A stretch of DNA of 64,000 nucleotides from CAADGV01 sp040290295 (lineage in GTDB: Bacteria; Bacteroidota; Ignavibacteria; UBA10030; UBA6906). Below, one piece after another: positions 43,634-52,394 of this stretch (positions within the stretch are counted from its first letter, which is position 1; each line of letters starts with the position of its first letter). Position numbers and translations under genes: made by a program. The notes under the pieces are model-generated. The model had not been told where the DNA came from. It was given only the letters and a program-made list of their open reading frames with translations, and ran no database searches. The DNA is taken from NCBI GenBank assembly GCA_040290295.1, contig PSMW01000005.1, positions 62,001 to 126,000 of the forward strand, read 5' to 3'.

Positions 43634-45526
43634 ATGTCCGTGTTGAAGGCATTCATTGCCGAAGTCAACGTACGCAATGTCCGCAAGACGATGACGATCT
43701 ACATAAGCACGGCGTTGACAACCATCGGCATCGTGCGGCTGTTCACGGACGTGTACGGGTTGCCGGCATGGCTCTTCCCGATGGCCGTGACGCTGTTGAC
43801 ATGCGGCTTGGCAAGTGCATTCGTGTTCGCATGGTATCACGGCTCTCCTGGATCGCAACGGGTGAGAGCGAAAGAGGGCATCCTGCACGCGTTGATCTTC
43901 GTCGTTGCCGTCGGAGTTTCGCTTGCTGTTGCCCGGTCGCCGCGTTCGCCCCTCCCGGCGCGTGTCGGCAAATCGATCGCCGTTCTACCGTTCAAGAATA
44001 TGAGTGCATCTCCACAAGACGACTACTTCACCGACGGTATCATGGAAGATATTCTCACACAACTGTCGAAGATAGGCGAGTTGCGCGTGATCGCGCGATC
44101 GTCGGTCATGAAGTATCGGGGGCAAGAAACGTTGGATGTGCACGCTATCGGCGAGGAGTTGGGCGTCGCGGCGCTTCTCGAGGGAAGCGTACGGCGAGAA
44201 GACAAGCGCGTCCGCATCCGCGGAGTCTTGATCAACACTGCGGACGGCGAACAACTGTGGTCGGAACAGTACGATAGAGAATTGCGTGATGTCTTCGCCA
44301 TTCAAACTGATGTCGCACAGCGCATCGCAGCAGCGTTGAAGACGCAACTCTCGCCGGAAGAGACCGAACGGATCGAGAAGCGCCCAACGGGCAGTTTGGA
44401 GGCGTACGGATTCTTCCTTCGCGGACGCGACTATTACAACCGTTACACCAAAGAGGATAACGAACGCGCGATCGCAATGTTCAAGCAGGCGATCAGTCTG
44501 GACCCACACTACGCGCTCGCTTACGCGGGACTCGCCGATGCCTACAGCCAGCGCGTGCAACGATTCGATTTTCCTCAAACATGGGCGGACTCCTCACTAG
44601 CTCTGAGCCATCGCGCCATCGAACTCGATCCCGACATCGCCGAGCCATACAAGGCATTGGGTCTCGCGTACGCTCAGCGCGGAGCCTACACCAAAGCCAT
44701 GGCAGAATACCAAAAGGCGCTACGCATCAATCCCAACTTCGCGTCGGTAGCGTACAATATCGCCTTCACATACTCAGCATGGGGGCGATACGATGACGCG
44801 ATGCCTTTGTATGTCAAAGCGATCCAGCTTACACCCGGACGTGCAACCTACTACGTCGGCTTAGGTGAAGCGTATTTAGGCGCAGCGAGCGACAGTCTCG
44901 CCGAGCAGTATTTCCGCCGAGCACTCCAACTCGATCCTGAGCAACCGGATGCGTATGCCAACCTCATTCAACTGCGCTTTCTCAACGGGCGTTATGAGGA
45001 GGCGTTCGCCCTTGCCGACAGCGCCGTCGCACGGATTCCCGATGCAGTGTACCTACTTGCCATGGCTGCAGAGGCTCGGTTGTTCGCCCAAGAGTATGGA
45101 GCCGCGGAGCCACACTTCGAGCGTTGGCGAGCGCTCGTCGGCGAACAAGGCGCTCCTTTCACACAATTAGGTTTCCTGGCGCTGCGACGCGGCAACACTG
45201 CTCGCGGCAACGCACTACTGGAGAAAGCGATCAGCCTTGCCTCGCAGCAGTTGAAGGAATGGGGAAAAGAGAGTGGTCCCGCCTACGATCTCTGTCGAGC
45301 GTACGTTGCGACAGGCAACAGGCAACGCGCTGTGAACGCTCTCCACGAGGTGCTCGCCCGCGGACTGGCGTGGTGGCGTTGGATCGAAAATGATCCCGTT
45401 CTTGCTTCGTTACGTCAAATGCCGGAAGCTGCCTCGCTCCTTGCCGCAATGCGCACTCGTGTGGAGCACCTACGAGCACGCGCGGCGGTATCGCCCGAGC
45501 ATCCCAGACTGGAGGTCAGCCCGTAA
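43634..45526 (+). CDS. Membrane TPR protein with FlgO/TolB-N-like domain
   Basis: The 630-residue product has two to three N-terminal hydrophobic segments (about 20-100) and then a FlgO/TolB-N-like domain (KSIAVLPFKNMSASPQDDYF, DILTQLSKIGELRVIARSS, LLEGSVRRED). From about 255 to 560 there are tetratricopeptide repeats (DPHYALAYAGLADAYSQR, EPYKALGLAYAQRGAYTKAM, and others). In many bacteria this same combination is attached to a Ser/Thr kinase or adenylate-cyclase domain, which is absent here. It probably scaffolds a signalling or secretion complex. Its stop is immediately followed by the LysE start. Confidence 0.8.
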   Translation: MSVLKAFIAEVNVRNVRKTMTIYISTALTTIGIVRLFTDVYGLPAWLFPMAVTLLTCGLASAFVFAWYHGSPGSQRVRAKEGILHALIFVVAVGVSLAVARSPRSPLPARVGKSIAVLPFKNMSASPQDDYFTDGIMEDILTQLSKIGELRVIARSSVMKYRGQETLDVHAIGEELGVAALLEGSVRREDKRVRIRGVLINTADGEQLWSEQYDRELRDVFAIQTDVAQRIAAALKTQLSPEETERIEKRPTGSLEAYGFFLRGRDYYNRYTKEDNERAIAMFKQAISLDPHYALAYAGLADAYSQRVQRFDFPQTWADSSLALSHRAIELDPDIAEPYKALGLAYAQRGAYTKAMAEYQKALRINPNFASVAYNIAFTYSAWGRYDDAMPLYVKAIQLTPGRATYYVGLGEAYLGAASDSLAEQYFRRALQLDPEQPDAYANLIQLRFLNGRYEEAFALADSAVARIPDAVYLLAMAAEARLFAQEYGAAEPHFERWRALVGEQGAPFTQLGFLALRRGNTARGNALLEKAISLASQQLKEWGKESGPAYDLCRAYVATGNRQRAVNALHEVLARGLAWWRWIENDPVLASLRQMPEAASLLAAMRTRVEHLRARAAVSPEHPRLEVSP

Positions 45527-46219
45527 ATGCTTACCGCTTTGCTCCTTGGGATACTCTTAGGTTTCTCGCTCTCCATTCCTCCGGGCCCGTTGGCGCTTGC
45601 TTTCATGAAGAAGGCGGTGAGTAAGGAATATAAAGCCGCCATGCTCGTCGGATCGGGAGCCGCCGTGATGGACATCTTCTACAATCTCTTGGCGGCGTTT
45701 GCTTCTTCCAATCTCGTCCAGTTGTTGAGTAATTACTTTTCTGCAAATCGGTGGCTCTCGCTTGGTTTCCAACTCCTCTGCTTCGCGATTCTCCTGGCGC
45801 TCGGGGTTCACTACATCTTGGACAAGCACAACCCCGAAACCGAACGCGCCATCGCCGAGCGCGAGCGCAAGCAAGAAGAACGCGCCCGCAAGATGGGACA
45901 CGGCTCGCCGTTCTTCCTGGGAACACTCATTGCCATCACCAATCTTGCCACGCCGAGCTTTCTCCCGTCGATGATCGCGGCGATCGGCTACCTTCAAGCA
46001 CAACACATTCTCGAGAGGACATTCAGCGCAAGTATCTTCTACGCAGTCGGCTTCGGCATCGGGACGTTGCTCTGGTTCGCTGTCATGATCCGCTTCATCA
46101 TGAAACATCATGCAAAGCTCACCCCTTCGTTCATCACCTACATTTTTCGCTTTGCCGGCAGCGCGTTTCTGCTCTTCGCTATCATCTTGATGTACAATAT
46201 CATCACCATGACTCGCTAA
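45527..46219 (+). CDS. LysE-family amino-acid exporter
   Basis: The 230-residue product is an inner-membrane protein with about six hydrophobic helices. The LysE/RhtB opening LLLGILLGFSLSIPPGPLAL carries the conserved Pro-Gly-Pro. KEYKAAMLVGSGAAVMDIFY and NLATPSFLPSM are further family features. A charged cytosolic loop (RAIAERERKQEERARKMG) separates the two halves. Substrates in this family are amino acids or small metabolites, but none can be chosen here. It starts directly after the TPR gene's stop, so the two are co-translated. Confidence 0.85.
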   Translation: MLTALLLGILLGFSLSIPPGPLALAFMKKAVSKEYKAAMLVGSGAAVMDIFYNLLAAFASSNLVQLLSNYFSANRWLSLGFQLLCFAILLALGVHYILDKHNPETERAIAERERKQEERARKMGHGSPFFLGTLIAITNLATPSFLPSMIAAIGYLQAQHILERTFSASIFYAVGFGIGTLLWFAVMIRFIMKHHAKLTPSFITYIFRFAGSAFLLFAIILMYNIITMTR

Positions 46220-46237
46220 CGATCATCGGAGGCTTTC

Positions 46238-46732
46238 ATGACCTTGCAGGAGATCAAAACTTTACATGCCTACAACGCGTGGGCAAACAACCGCATCTTC
46301 GACACCGTTGCCCTTCTCCCGCTTGAACACTACAAGCAGGAGATGAAGAGTAGCCACGGCAGCATCCACGATACGCTCACGCACATCGTCGGGGCTGAGA
46401 AAGTGTGGCTCGAGCGTTTCCTTGGAAATCCCCAGCCATTCCTGAAAGCCGAGAACTTCGCAACGGCCGCAGAGCTTCGTGCCATCTGGAAACAGGTTGG
46501 GCACGATACTGCGCAGTGGATCGCCACCATGACCGACAAGAAGTTACAGGACGTCTTTGAAATGCAAACGCTTAAAGGCGACGCGTACCGACACGTGTAT
46601 TGGCAAGCGTTCCAACACGTCGTCAACCATTCGAGCTATCATCGAGGGCAGATCGTCACCATGCTACGGCAACTGGGAGCTCAACCGGTGAGCACCGACT
46701 TGATCGTGTTCTACCGCGACACGAAACGGTAG
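46238..46732 (+). CDS. DinB-family (DNA-damage-inducible-like) protein
   Basis: The 164-residue product has the DinB four-helix fold pattern. The N-terminal HAYNAWANNRIFDTVALLP, HDTLTHIVGAEKVWLERFLG and C-terminal HVVNHSSYHRGQIVTMLRQL carry the three histidines of the usual metal site. Many relatives are bacillithiol-dependent or metal-dependent hydrolase/transferase-like proteins of uncertain activity; despite the name they are not DNA polymerases. It begins 18 bases after the LysE stop, with a ggagg-like signal before the ATG. Confidence 0.85.
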   Translation: MTLQEIKTLHAYNAWANNRIFDTVALLPLEHYKQEMKSSHGSIHDTLTHIVGAEKVWLERFLGNPQPFLKAENFATAAELRAIWKQVGHDTAQWIATMTDKKLQDVFEMQTLKGDAYRHVYWQAFQHVVNHSSYHRGQIVTMLRQLGAQPVSTDLIVFYRDTKR

Positions 46733-46787
46733 CACACAGCGGGCACCGACGCGTGATGGCAAACAGAGAAGTCTGATCAACGCATCT

Positions 46788-47036
46788 GTGTACATTGCCG
46801 ACGCACCGTACAGAAACCTCAAGCGCATACATGAAGGACTTGTGCACGATGGGCACATTCTTCTCCCGGAGCATTGGGATGCAGCAGCGCCGTTGGCAAC
46901 CGCAGTTCGTTGGGTAGGATCGGCAGCAGCACTCGCGGGCGTGTCGTTGATGGTGCTGACGGTCGTTCGCAGTTTCATGAGGAAAGAAGACGCAACCGTG
47001 CGTTCCGTTCCCTCGAACACGCATGCTCATTCGTAG
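46788..47036 (+). CDS. Possible small membrane protein
   Basis: This 82-residue frame has a GTG start. It contains one hydrophobic segment (VGSAAALAGVSLMVLTVV) followed by a basic stretch, as in a single-pass protein. No family is recognised. It overlaps the start of the downstream kinase by 14 bases. There is no clear Shine-Dalgarno. It may be spurious, but the stretch between the DinB and kinase genes is otherwise without a gene. Confidence 0.25.
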   Translation: MYIADAPYRNLKRIHEGLVHDGHILLPEHWDAAAPLATAVRWVGSAAALAGVSLMVLTVVRSFMRKEDATVRSVPSNTHAHS

Positions 47037-48969
47037 AAACAACACGAACGTGAACTTCAAAGACTTCACACGCTCTCTCTTACAATCACCGACGCTCGTG
47101 GTGCTCACCGCTATAGCCGGTGCCACTACCTTGGGAGTGTTGGACTACATCACCGGGCCGAAGATCGGCGTAACGGTTTTCTATCTCATTCCCGTCATGT
47201 TCGCGACCTGGTACGCTCGATGGTTCGGCGGCATCACGCTGAGCCTCATCTCCGGCTTGGCGTGGTTCACCGCCAATGCCCTCACGCAGATGGAAGAGGG
47301 AGTGATTCCGGGCTACATCTTCTGGAATGCCGGCATGAGGACGGTGATGTACTTCGTGGTAGCGGTCCTTCTCTTCAAATTCAAGAATCTGAAAGACGAT
47401 CTGGAACGGATCATCATCGAACGCACGGCGATCTTACGCGAGGAACTTGCACGAGAGCTGGCACTGGAGAAAGCACTTTCAGCATCGGAGAAAGTGTACA
47501 AAGACTTGGTCGAGAACGCTGCGGTAGGCGTTTTCAAAAGTAACGTCTGGGGCGAGCTGCTGTACGTGAATCCCGCGATGGTCCAGATGTTCGAGTTCGA
47601 TTCACAGGAGGAGATGTTGACGCGCAGCGCGTTAATGCATTACGAGAACGTCGCAGACCGAGAACGTTTCCTCGAAGAGTTGAAGCGCTACGGTAAGGTC
47701 ACCAACTTCGAGCTCCAGTTGCTGACCAAGCACCACCATGAACGCACGGTGCTGGTCAGTGCATCGCTCGACAACAACATCATCTCCGGTATGCTTCGCG
47801 ATGTCACGACTCAGAAAGCGTTGGAAAAACACCTGACGGAAATCCAGCGCTGGGAAAGTTTGGGTACGCTCGCGGGCGGCATCGCACATGACTTTAACAA
47901 CATCCTTGGCATCATCTTGGGCCATGCGGCGACGGTTCAGCGCTTCATCCATGATCCGCACCGTGTCAAACGCGGGATGGAAGCGATCATCAGCGCATCG
48001 CAGCGCGGGTCGGGACTCGTTCGCCAACTCCTCACCTTCGCCCGGAAAGCAGAGGTCCAACTCGAAACCGCGCACCTCAACACCATCGTCGCCGACGTCG
48101 CTCGTCTGCTCAGCGAAACATTTCCGAAAACGATCACCATCCAGACCAAACTCGGAGGAGGACTACCGCTGATCACCGCCGACGTCAACCAAATGCACCA
48201 AGTCTTGATCAATCTCTGCGTGAACGCACGCGATGCAATGCCGAACGGCGGAAGACTCACGTTGGCGACTCGTATTGCAACAGCCGAGGAGATGGACGCA
48301 AAGTTCCCCGGCGCGCTCTCGCAGCACTATGTGGTTGCAGAAGTCCATGATACAGGGACCGGCATGTCGGAAGAGGTGCGACGCCGTGTGTTTGAACCGT
48401 TCTTTACGACCAAGGAACGGGGCAAAGGCACAGGACTGGGCTTGGCGGTTGTGTACGGCATCGTCGAGGGACACGCAGGCTATATCGACGTGGTCAGCAC
48501 TCCCGGTGAAGGTTCGACCTTCACGGTGTACCTTCCTGCAAAAGCAAAAGGTGAAGGAACGCAACCTACACGCGCCGAATTTTCGGAGGCGCTCGCCTCA
48601 GGAACGAAAACCATCCTCATCGTCGAAGACGAGGCACCACTGCTCGAACTTGCTCAAGCCGTTCTCGAAACACACGGCTACACTGTTATCACCTCCACCG
48701 ATGGTGAACACACCGTTGCGACATACCGCGAACGCTGGCAAACGATCGATCTTGTCATCTCCGATCTCGGCTTGCCCAAACTCAACGGCATCGATGTGTT
48801 TCAACAGTTGTTGGAGATCAACCCGCAGGTGCGTTTCATACTCACCAGCGGCTACATCGATCCCGAACAGAAGGCACAGGTGCTCCCACTTGGTGCCAAG
48901 CACGTTCTGCAAAAACCCTACACGCCGAATGACCTGCAGCTGAAGGTACGAACCGCGCTCGATGCTTGA
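47023..48969 (+). CDS. Hybrid histidine kinase (membrane-PAS-HisKA-HATPase-REC)
   Basis: The 648-residue product has N-terminal membrane helices (about 22-120) containing GPKIGVTVFYLIPVMFATWY, as in the DUF4118/MASE-like sensors. A PAS domain follows (KVYKDLVENAAVGVFKSNVW). The H-box is LAGGIAHDFNNILGIILG (phosphorylated His). The ATPase boxes are NARDAMPNGGRLTL, VHDTGTGMS and KGTGLGLAVVYGIVEGHAG. The C-terminal receiver has the phosphoacceptor in LVISDLGLPKLNG and the conserved Lys in LQKPYTPNDL. All catalytic residues are intact, unlike the related kinase at 38317-40556. The input signal and target are unknown. Confidence 0.92.
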   Translation: MLIRRNNTNVNFKDFTRSLLQSPTLVVLTAIAGATTLGVLDYITGPKIGVTVFYLIPVMFATWYARWFGGITLSLISGLAWFTANALTQMEEGVIPGYIFWNAGMRTVMYFVVAVLLFKFKNLKDDLERIIIERTAILREELARELALEKALSASEKVYKDLVENAAVGVFKSNVWGELLYVNPAMVQMFEFDSQEEMLTRSALMHYENVADRERFLEELKRYGKVTNFELQLLTKHHHERTVLVSASLDNNIISGMLRDVTTQKALEKHLTEIQRWESLGTLAGGIAHDFNNILGIILGHAATVQRFIHDPHRVKRGMEAIISASQRGSGLVRQLLTFARKAEVQLETAHLNTIVADVARLLSETFPKTITIQTKLGGGLPLITADVNQMHQVLINLCVNARDAMPNGGRLTLATRIATAEEMDAKFPGALSQHYVVAEVHDTGTGMSEEVRRRVFEPFFTTKERGKGTGLGLAVVYGIVEGHAGYIDVVSTPGEGSTFTVYLPAKAKGEGTQPTRAEFSEALASGTKTILIVEDEAPLLELAQAVLETHGYTVITSTDGEHTVATYRERWQTIDLVISDLGLPKLNGIDVFQQLLEINPQVRFILTSGYIDPEQKAQVLPLGAKHVLQKPYTPNDLQLKVRTALDA

Positions 48970-49166
48970 GTGCCGTTCATCCCCTTCTGCTCTCAAGCTT
49001 CTGCCGGTGTTCGCGCCACTTGACCAATTTCCTAAGAAAACTGCCCATTTTTTTTGCCGAAGACCACCCTTGGATTTTCACCTCTTGTTGTCTATTTTCC
49101 TCCACTTGCCAAGAAGACCGCGGATGGGCAAGTATGTGAAGCAAGGTTTTTTTCAACTCGACATGT

Positions 49167-50024
49167 ATGAGCCTGTACCCTCAACCAAATAAATGGCAAT
49201 GCGGACCGTTCGCCTTGAAGCATGCACTCATCATGCTGGGTGAATTCGTGAACGAAAAGGAATTGAGCGCCATCGCCGGCTCCACCTGGTGGTACGGCAC
49301 CGACGAGATTCAGCTCGGCAAAGCCGCGAAGGCATTTCACTGCGAGATGAAAGTGGTGCGAGAGAAGAACGCTCTCCGTGCGAAACGCGAACTCCTTCTC
49401 ACACTCAAACGCGGCTATCCTGCGTTGCTGTGCGTCGATGGCTGGGGGCATTGGATCACCGTCGTCGGCGCAGAGAAAGGACGATTCATCTATCTCGACA
49501 GCAGCAAAGCTCCCGTGGTGTACGTCGCCACGTGGCGGCAATTGAAGAAGCGGTGGGTGTACAAAGAGATGGACGAAGCCGACCCTTCCATCACGCAAAC
49601 GTTGTACGACTTGCATCCGGTGGTGCCTCGTTTTCGCGTGCGCACCAAAGCGCGCTTTTCGCTCGAACGTGCTCGCTACTTACGCCGGCCGGAGAATCAC
49701 ACCTTCGCGACACACTGGGACGAGTACTTCGAGGACTTGTGTCAGATTTGCGCGCCTCGCACGCCGCTCAGCCAAAAGGTGTTCCCCATGGGTGAGTTGC
49801 TCCGACGTCACGGCGAAATGATCAAGGCGCAGGTCGCCTACTGGCACGGCGCGGTCAAGAAAGAGCAGGTTGGAAAGATTCTGCGCAACATGAAGTTCGT
49901 CGCCGACACGTACGACCTCGTCGTGCGGAAGGATGCCGAAAAACATGCGATCGCCGCACTGTGCACCAATCTCGCCTTGTGGGCGGCGGGCAGGTACGGC
50001 GTCGAGGAAATCTACGGCGGATAA
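49167..50024 (+). CDS. C39-like cysteine peptidase domain protein
   Basis: The 285-residue product starts with a papain-like C39 domain. The nucleophile block is WQCGPFALKHALIMLGEF, the His lies in GWGHWITVVGAEK and the Asp in FIYLDSSK, giving a complete triad. The rest (about 140-285) is a basic helical region that I do not recognise. There is no signal peptide or ABC transporter domain, so it is not a bacteriocin-exporting C39 protein and is probably cytosolic. Its ATG lies about 200 bases after the intact hybrid kinase. The substrate is unknown. Confidence 0.75.
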   Translation: MSLYPQPNKWQCGPFALKHALIMLGEFVNEKELSAIAGSTWWYGTDEIQLGKAAKAFHCEMKVVREKNALRAKRELLLTLKRGYPALLCVDGWGHWITVVGAEKGRFIYLDSSKAPVVYVATWRQLKKRWVYKEMDEADPSITQTLYDLHPVVPRFRVRTKARFSLERARYLRRPENHTFATHWDEYFEDLCQICAPRTPLSQKVFPMGELLRRHGEMIKAQVAYWHGAVKKEQVGKILRNMKFVADTYDLVVRKDAEKHAIAALCTNLALWAAGRYGVEEIYGG

Positions 50025-50029
50025 GCTGC

Positions 50030-50629
50030 CTACTCGTGGAGTTTCTCCAGCATCTCCTTCACTAATTTTTCCACCGCTTCGCGCAGCGCTTTGGCATTCG
50101 GCGAGTTGTCGGCATTGTTGTCCGCGCTCAAGCTCCCCCAGCGCGTCGAAACATCCGCACCGACCGAGGCATCGGTGTTGCTGCCTTCCACACGGAAACT
50201 CTCGATGAGCTTCCCCTCTTTCACCGAGAGCAAATCGCCTTGCAGGGTGATCGTTGCCGAGACCGTCCGCACATTCGACCCCACCGACTGACCGAACACG
50301 CGAATGCCGCCGAGGCCCGTCGAACTACTGCTGGCTTCTGCTTCGAGTATCGTTCCGATCACCACATAGTCCACGCCGTTCTTCTTCCCAAGAGCGAACG
50401 CTTGATCGACATCCACTGCCATCGGCTCGCCTTCGGCAGGCTTGTATGGAATGAACTTGGGCGTGACGTTCTTATTCTTCAAGAACTCTGAGCGAATGAA
50501 CTTCGCAACGTTCTCGCCGAACTGAGGACCGACACCCGACGCGTCTTCGAACGGCAGCACGCCAATCTTCTGCGCGAGGAGCGACGTCGGAACGAAAAGA
50601 AGAAGAAACGCCACAACACGAAATCGCAT
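50030..50629 (-). CDS. CsgG-like exported protein
   Basis: The 199-residue product has a signal peptide (MRFRVVAFLLLFVPTSLLAQ). Its start is like CsgG/curli assembly components (KIGVLPFEDASGVGPQFGEN), followed by VDQAFALGKKNGVDYVVIGT. It is shorter than full CsgG (about 260-280) and lacks a lipobox cysteine after the signal. No CsgE, CsgF or curlin gene is nearby. It may be a periplasmic or outer-membrane protein of the wider CsgG/FlgO-like fold. Its stop faces the C39 gene's stop, 5 bases away. Confidence 0.65.
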   Translation of the reverse strand: MRFRVVAFLLLFVPTSLLAQKIGVLPFEDASGVGPQFGENVAKFIRSEFLKNKNVTPKFIPYKPAEGEPMAVDVDQAFALGKKNGVDYVVIGTILEAEASSSSTGLGGIRVFGQSVGSNVRTVSATITLQGDLLSVKEGKLIESFRVEGSNTDASVGADVSTRWGSLSADNNADNSPNAKALREAVEKLVKEMLEKLHE

Positions 50630-50797
50630 AGAGCATCCTCCCTATTGAATGTGGAAAGATAGTGTTGATGATGTGTACGATGGATTGCCGCTCAGTGATT
50701 CTGCAATTCTCTCAGCCAACGTTCGGCCTCAACGCGACCAGCCTGCACCACGTCGCGACCAGCGCGATAGCACATCTTCCAGTTGCCCGATCGCTGT

Positions 50798-51520
50798 TCA
50801 TACGCAGCATCGGCGAAGACCATCTTCCCCCTGTTCATCTTGTCTGAGCTTCGCGGCGAAATCGACATCGCGCGACTCCTCGAGGAACTGCGTCAGCCAT
50901 TTCTTGATCATCGGGTTGGGCGATGGAGGATATGCTCGCTCCCACTCTTGCATACGCTTGGCGTACTCTGTCAACTCCATCTCGTATGATTGCTTGCTGT
51001 ACTTATCCATCTCGGCAGAATACATAGCATTGTTCGGGTTGTCGATTTCCTTCACCTGCTGTTTCATCAGGCTGAGTGTCTGTTCGAAGACGGGCTTTTG
51101 ATCGGCTGGGGCCTGTTTCATGTTCGCTTCCATTTCCCGAAGACTCTTCTGCAACTCCGCTTTGTCGGTGCGGCGGCGCTGCTCTGCTGTTGGGGGAGGA
51201 GCAGGCTTTTCGGGTTTTTGGTCTTCGCGAAATTGCTGATACTTCTGCCGAAATTCTTCGGACCGCGTATAGTGTTTAGCAAACTCTGCAATCTCGCGCA
51301 CGACTGCCGCACGATCTCCGGCAGCGACCTTTTTCAGCTTCTCCACGCTCGGATAGGAGAAGTACCTGCCGCTGAAGCTCGACCACATACAGTCTTTGAC
51401 GAACGCATTCGGGATGCCGACGAGTTCGAGAGAACGAACGACACGCGTTTGTACCTCGATGAATCCGATCGCAGCGAGAGCCGCAACGAAGGTAGTGACG
51501 ACGACAAGAAGCTTTGTCAT
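50798..51520 (-). CDS. Membrane-anchored protein of unknown function
   Basis: The 240-residue product has an N-terminal hydrophobic segment (KLLVVVTTFVAALAAIGFI), then a charged region rich in Gln, Lys, Glu and Pro (KPEKPAPPPTAEQRRRTDKA). Long helices follow (MEANMKQAPADQKPVFEQTL), which look like coiled coil. It ends in Cys-Cys-Val. I recognise no family. Alternative starts (51532 or further upstream) exist; the one given keeps the signal-anchor at the N-terminus. It is divergent from the DUF1684 gene. Confidence 0.55.
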   Translation of the reverse strand: MTKLLVVVTTFVAALAAIGFIEVQTRVVRSLELVGIPNAFVKDCMWSSFSGRYFSYPSVEKLKKVAAGDRAAVVREIAEFAKHYTRSEEFRQKYQQFREDQKPEKPAPPPTAEQRRRTDKAELQKSLREMEANMKQAPADQKPVFEQTLSLMKQQVKEIDNPNNAMYSAEMDKYSKQSYEMELTEYAKRMQEWERAYPPSPNPMIKKWLTQFLEESRDVDFAAKLRQDEQGEDGLRRCCV

Positions 51521-51691
51521 GGCGATGACCATGGATTGTGTGTGAGAGAAGAAGTGCATCGACGACTGGAAGATACACCTTCGGGTTGCTGAATTCAAGC
51601 CTCCGGCGCGGGAGGATTCTTTTTGCTTGTCAAACTGGTGCTCCGTATCTTGACGTGCAGCCATTGTACGGAACATTCCTCCTTTTTCACT

Positions 51692-52369
51692 ATGCGAATG
51701 GATCAAACCGCGTTTCTCGCTTTCATCGTTCTCAGCTCGGCAACACTGGTCGGGTGCAGCAAGCAAACCCGACCGACGCTCTCAGCAGAGGATAGTCTCG
51801 CGATCGTTCGTGACAACGAACGACATCGCGCCGCCATGGACGAGTTTTTCCGCAACGATCCTGAATCGCCCTTCCGGCGCGATACCAGCGTTCGCTACGA
51901 GGGTCTCACGTGGTATCCTATCGACCCGCAGTACTGCGGCAAGTCCGTCCTGCACCGCTACGAGCATCCGGAGACAGTGATTGTGTTCGGGACCAAAGGT
52001 GAGGAACGACGCAATCTGCGGTATGGATATTTCGAGTTCGACGTTCCCGACGAGAACGGATCGATGAAGAGGATTCGGCTGAACGTGTACAAGTTCACGC
52101 CCTACGATGCGAAACGCTATGCGTTGTATCGCAACGTATTGAGCGTCTGGTTCACCGACAAGACCACCGGGACGGAAACATACCACGTGGGGCGGTACGT
52201 CGAGATCGGCGAAGAGCATCCCGATCCCGGGCATGTATACACGATCGACCTGAACAAGGCTTACACTCCGTACTGTGCGTACAGCGATCTCTATTCCTGC
52301 GCCATCCCACGAAAGGAAGATCATCTGGATGTGGCCATACGCGCAGGCGAAAAGACCTATCACCACTAA
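51692..52369 (+). CDS. DUF1684 lipoprotein
   Basis: The 225-residue product begins with a lipoprotein signal, the lipobox SATLVGCSK giving the lipidated cysteine at about residue 23. The rest is a DUF1684 domain, recognised by GEERRNLRYGYFEFDVPD, VGRYVEIGEEHPDPG, DLNKAYTPYCAYSDLYSCAI and HLDVAIRAGEKTY. The two cysteines in the latter part are typical of the family. The function is unknown, and it is probably attached to the inner or outer membrane facing the periplasm. Two in-frame ATGs (51692, 51698) precede the signal; the SpoIIE-type gene starts 25 bases after its stop. Confidence 0.85.
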   Translation: MRMDQTAFLAFIVLSSATLVGCSKQTRPTLSAEDSLAIVRDNERHRAAMDEFFRNDPESPFRRDTSVRYEGLTWYPIDPQYCGKSVLHRYEHPETVIVFGTKGEERRNLRYGYFEFDVPDENGSMKRIRLNVYKFTPYDAKRYALYRNVLSVWFTDKTTGTETYHVGRYVEIGEEHPDPGHVYTIDLNKAYTPYCAYSDLYSCAIPRKEDHLDVAIRAGEKTYHH

Positions 52370-52394
52370 CCATCTTCCTCCAGACGTCCGACGC

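Noticed and set aside
49104..49133. Seven-base inverted repeat before the C39 gene
   Set aside because: The loop is 16 bases and the stem weak; the T-run lies 13 bases further on, so I do not call a terminator.
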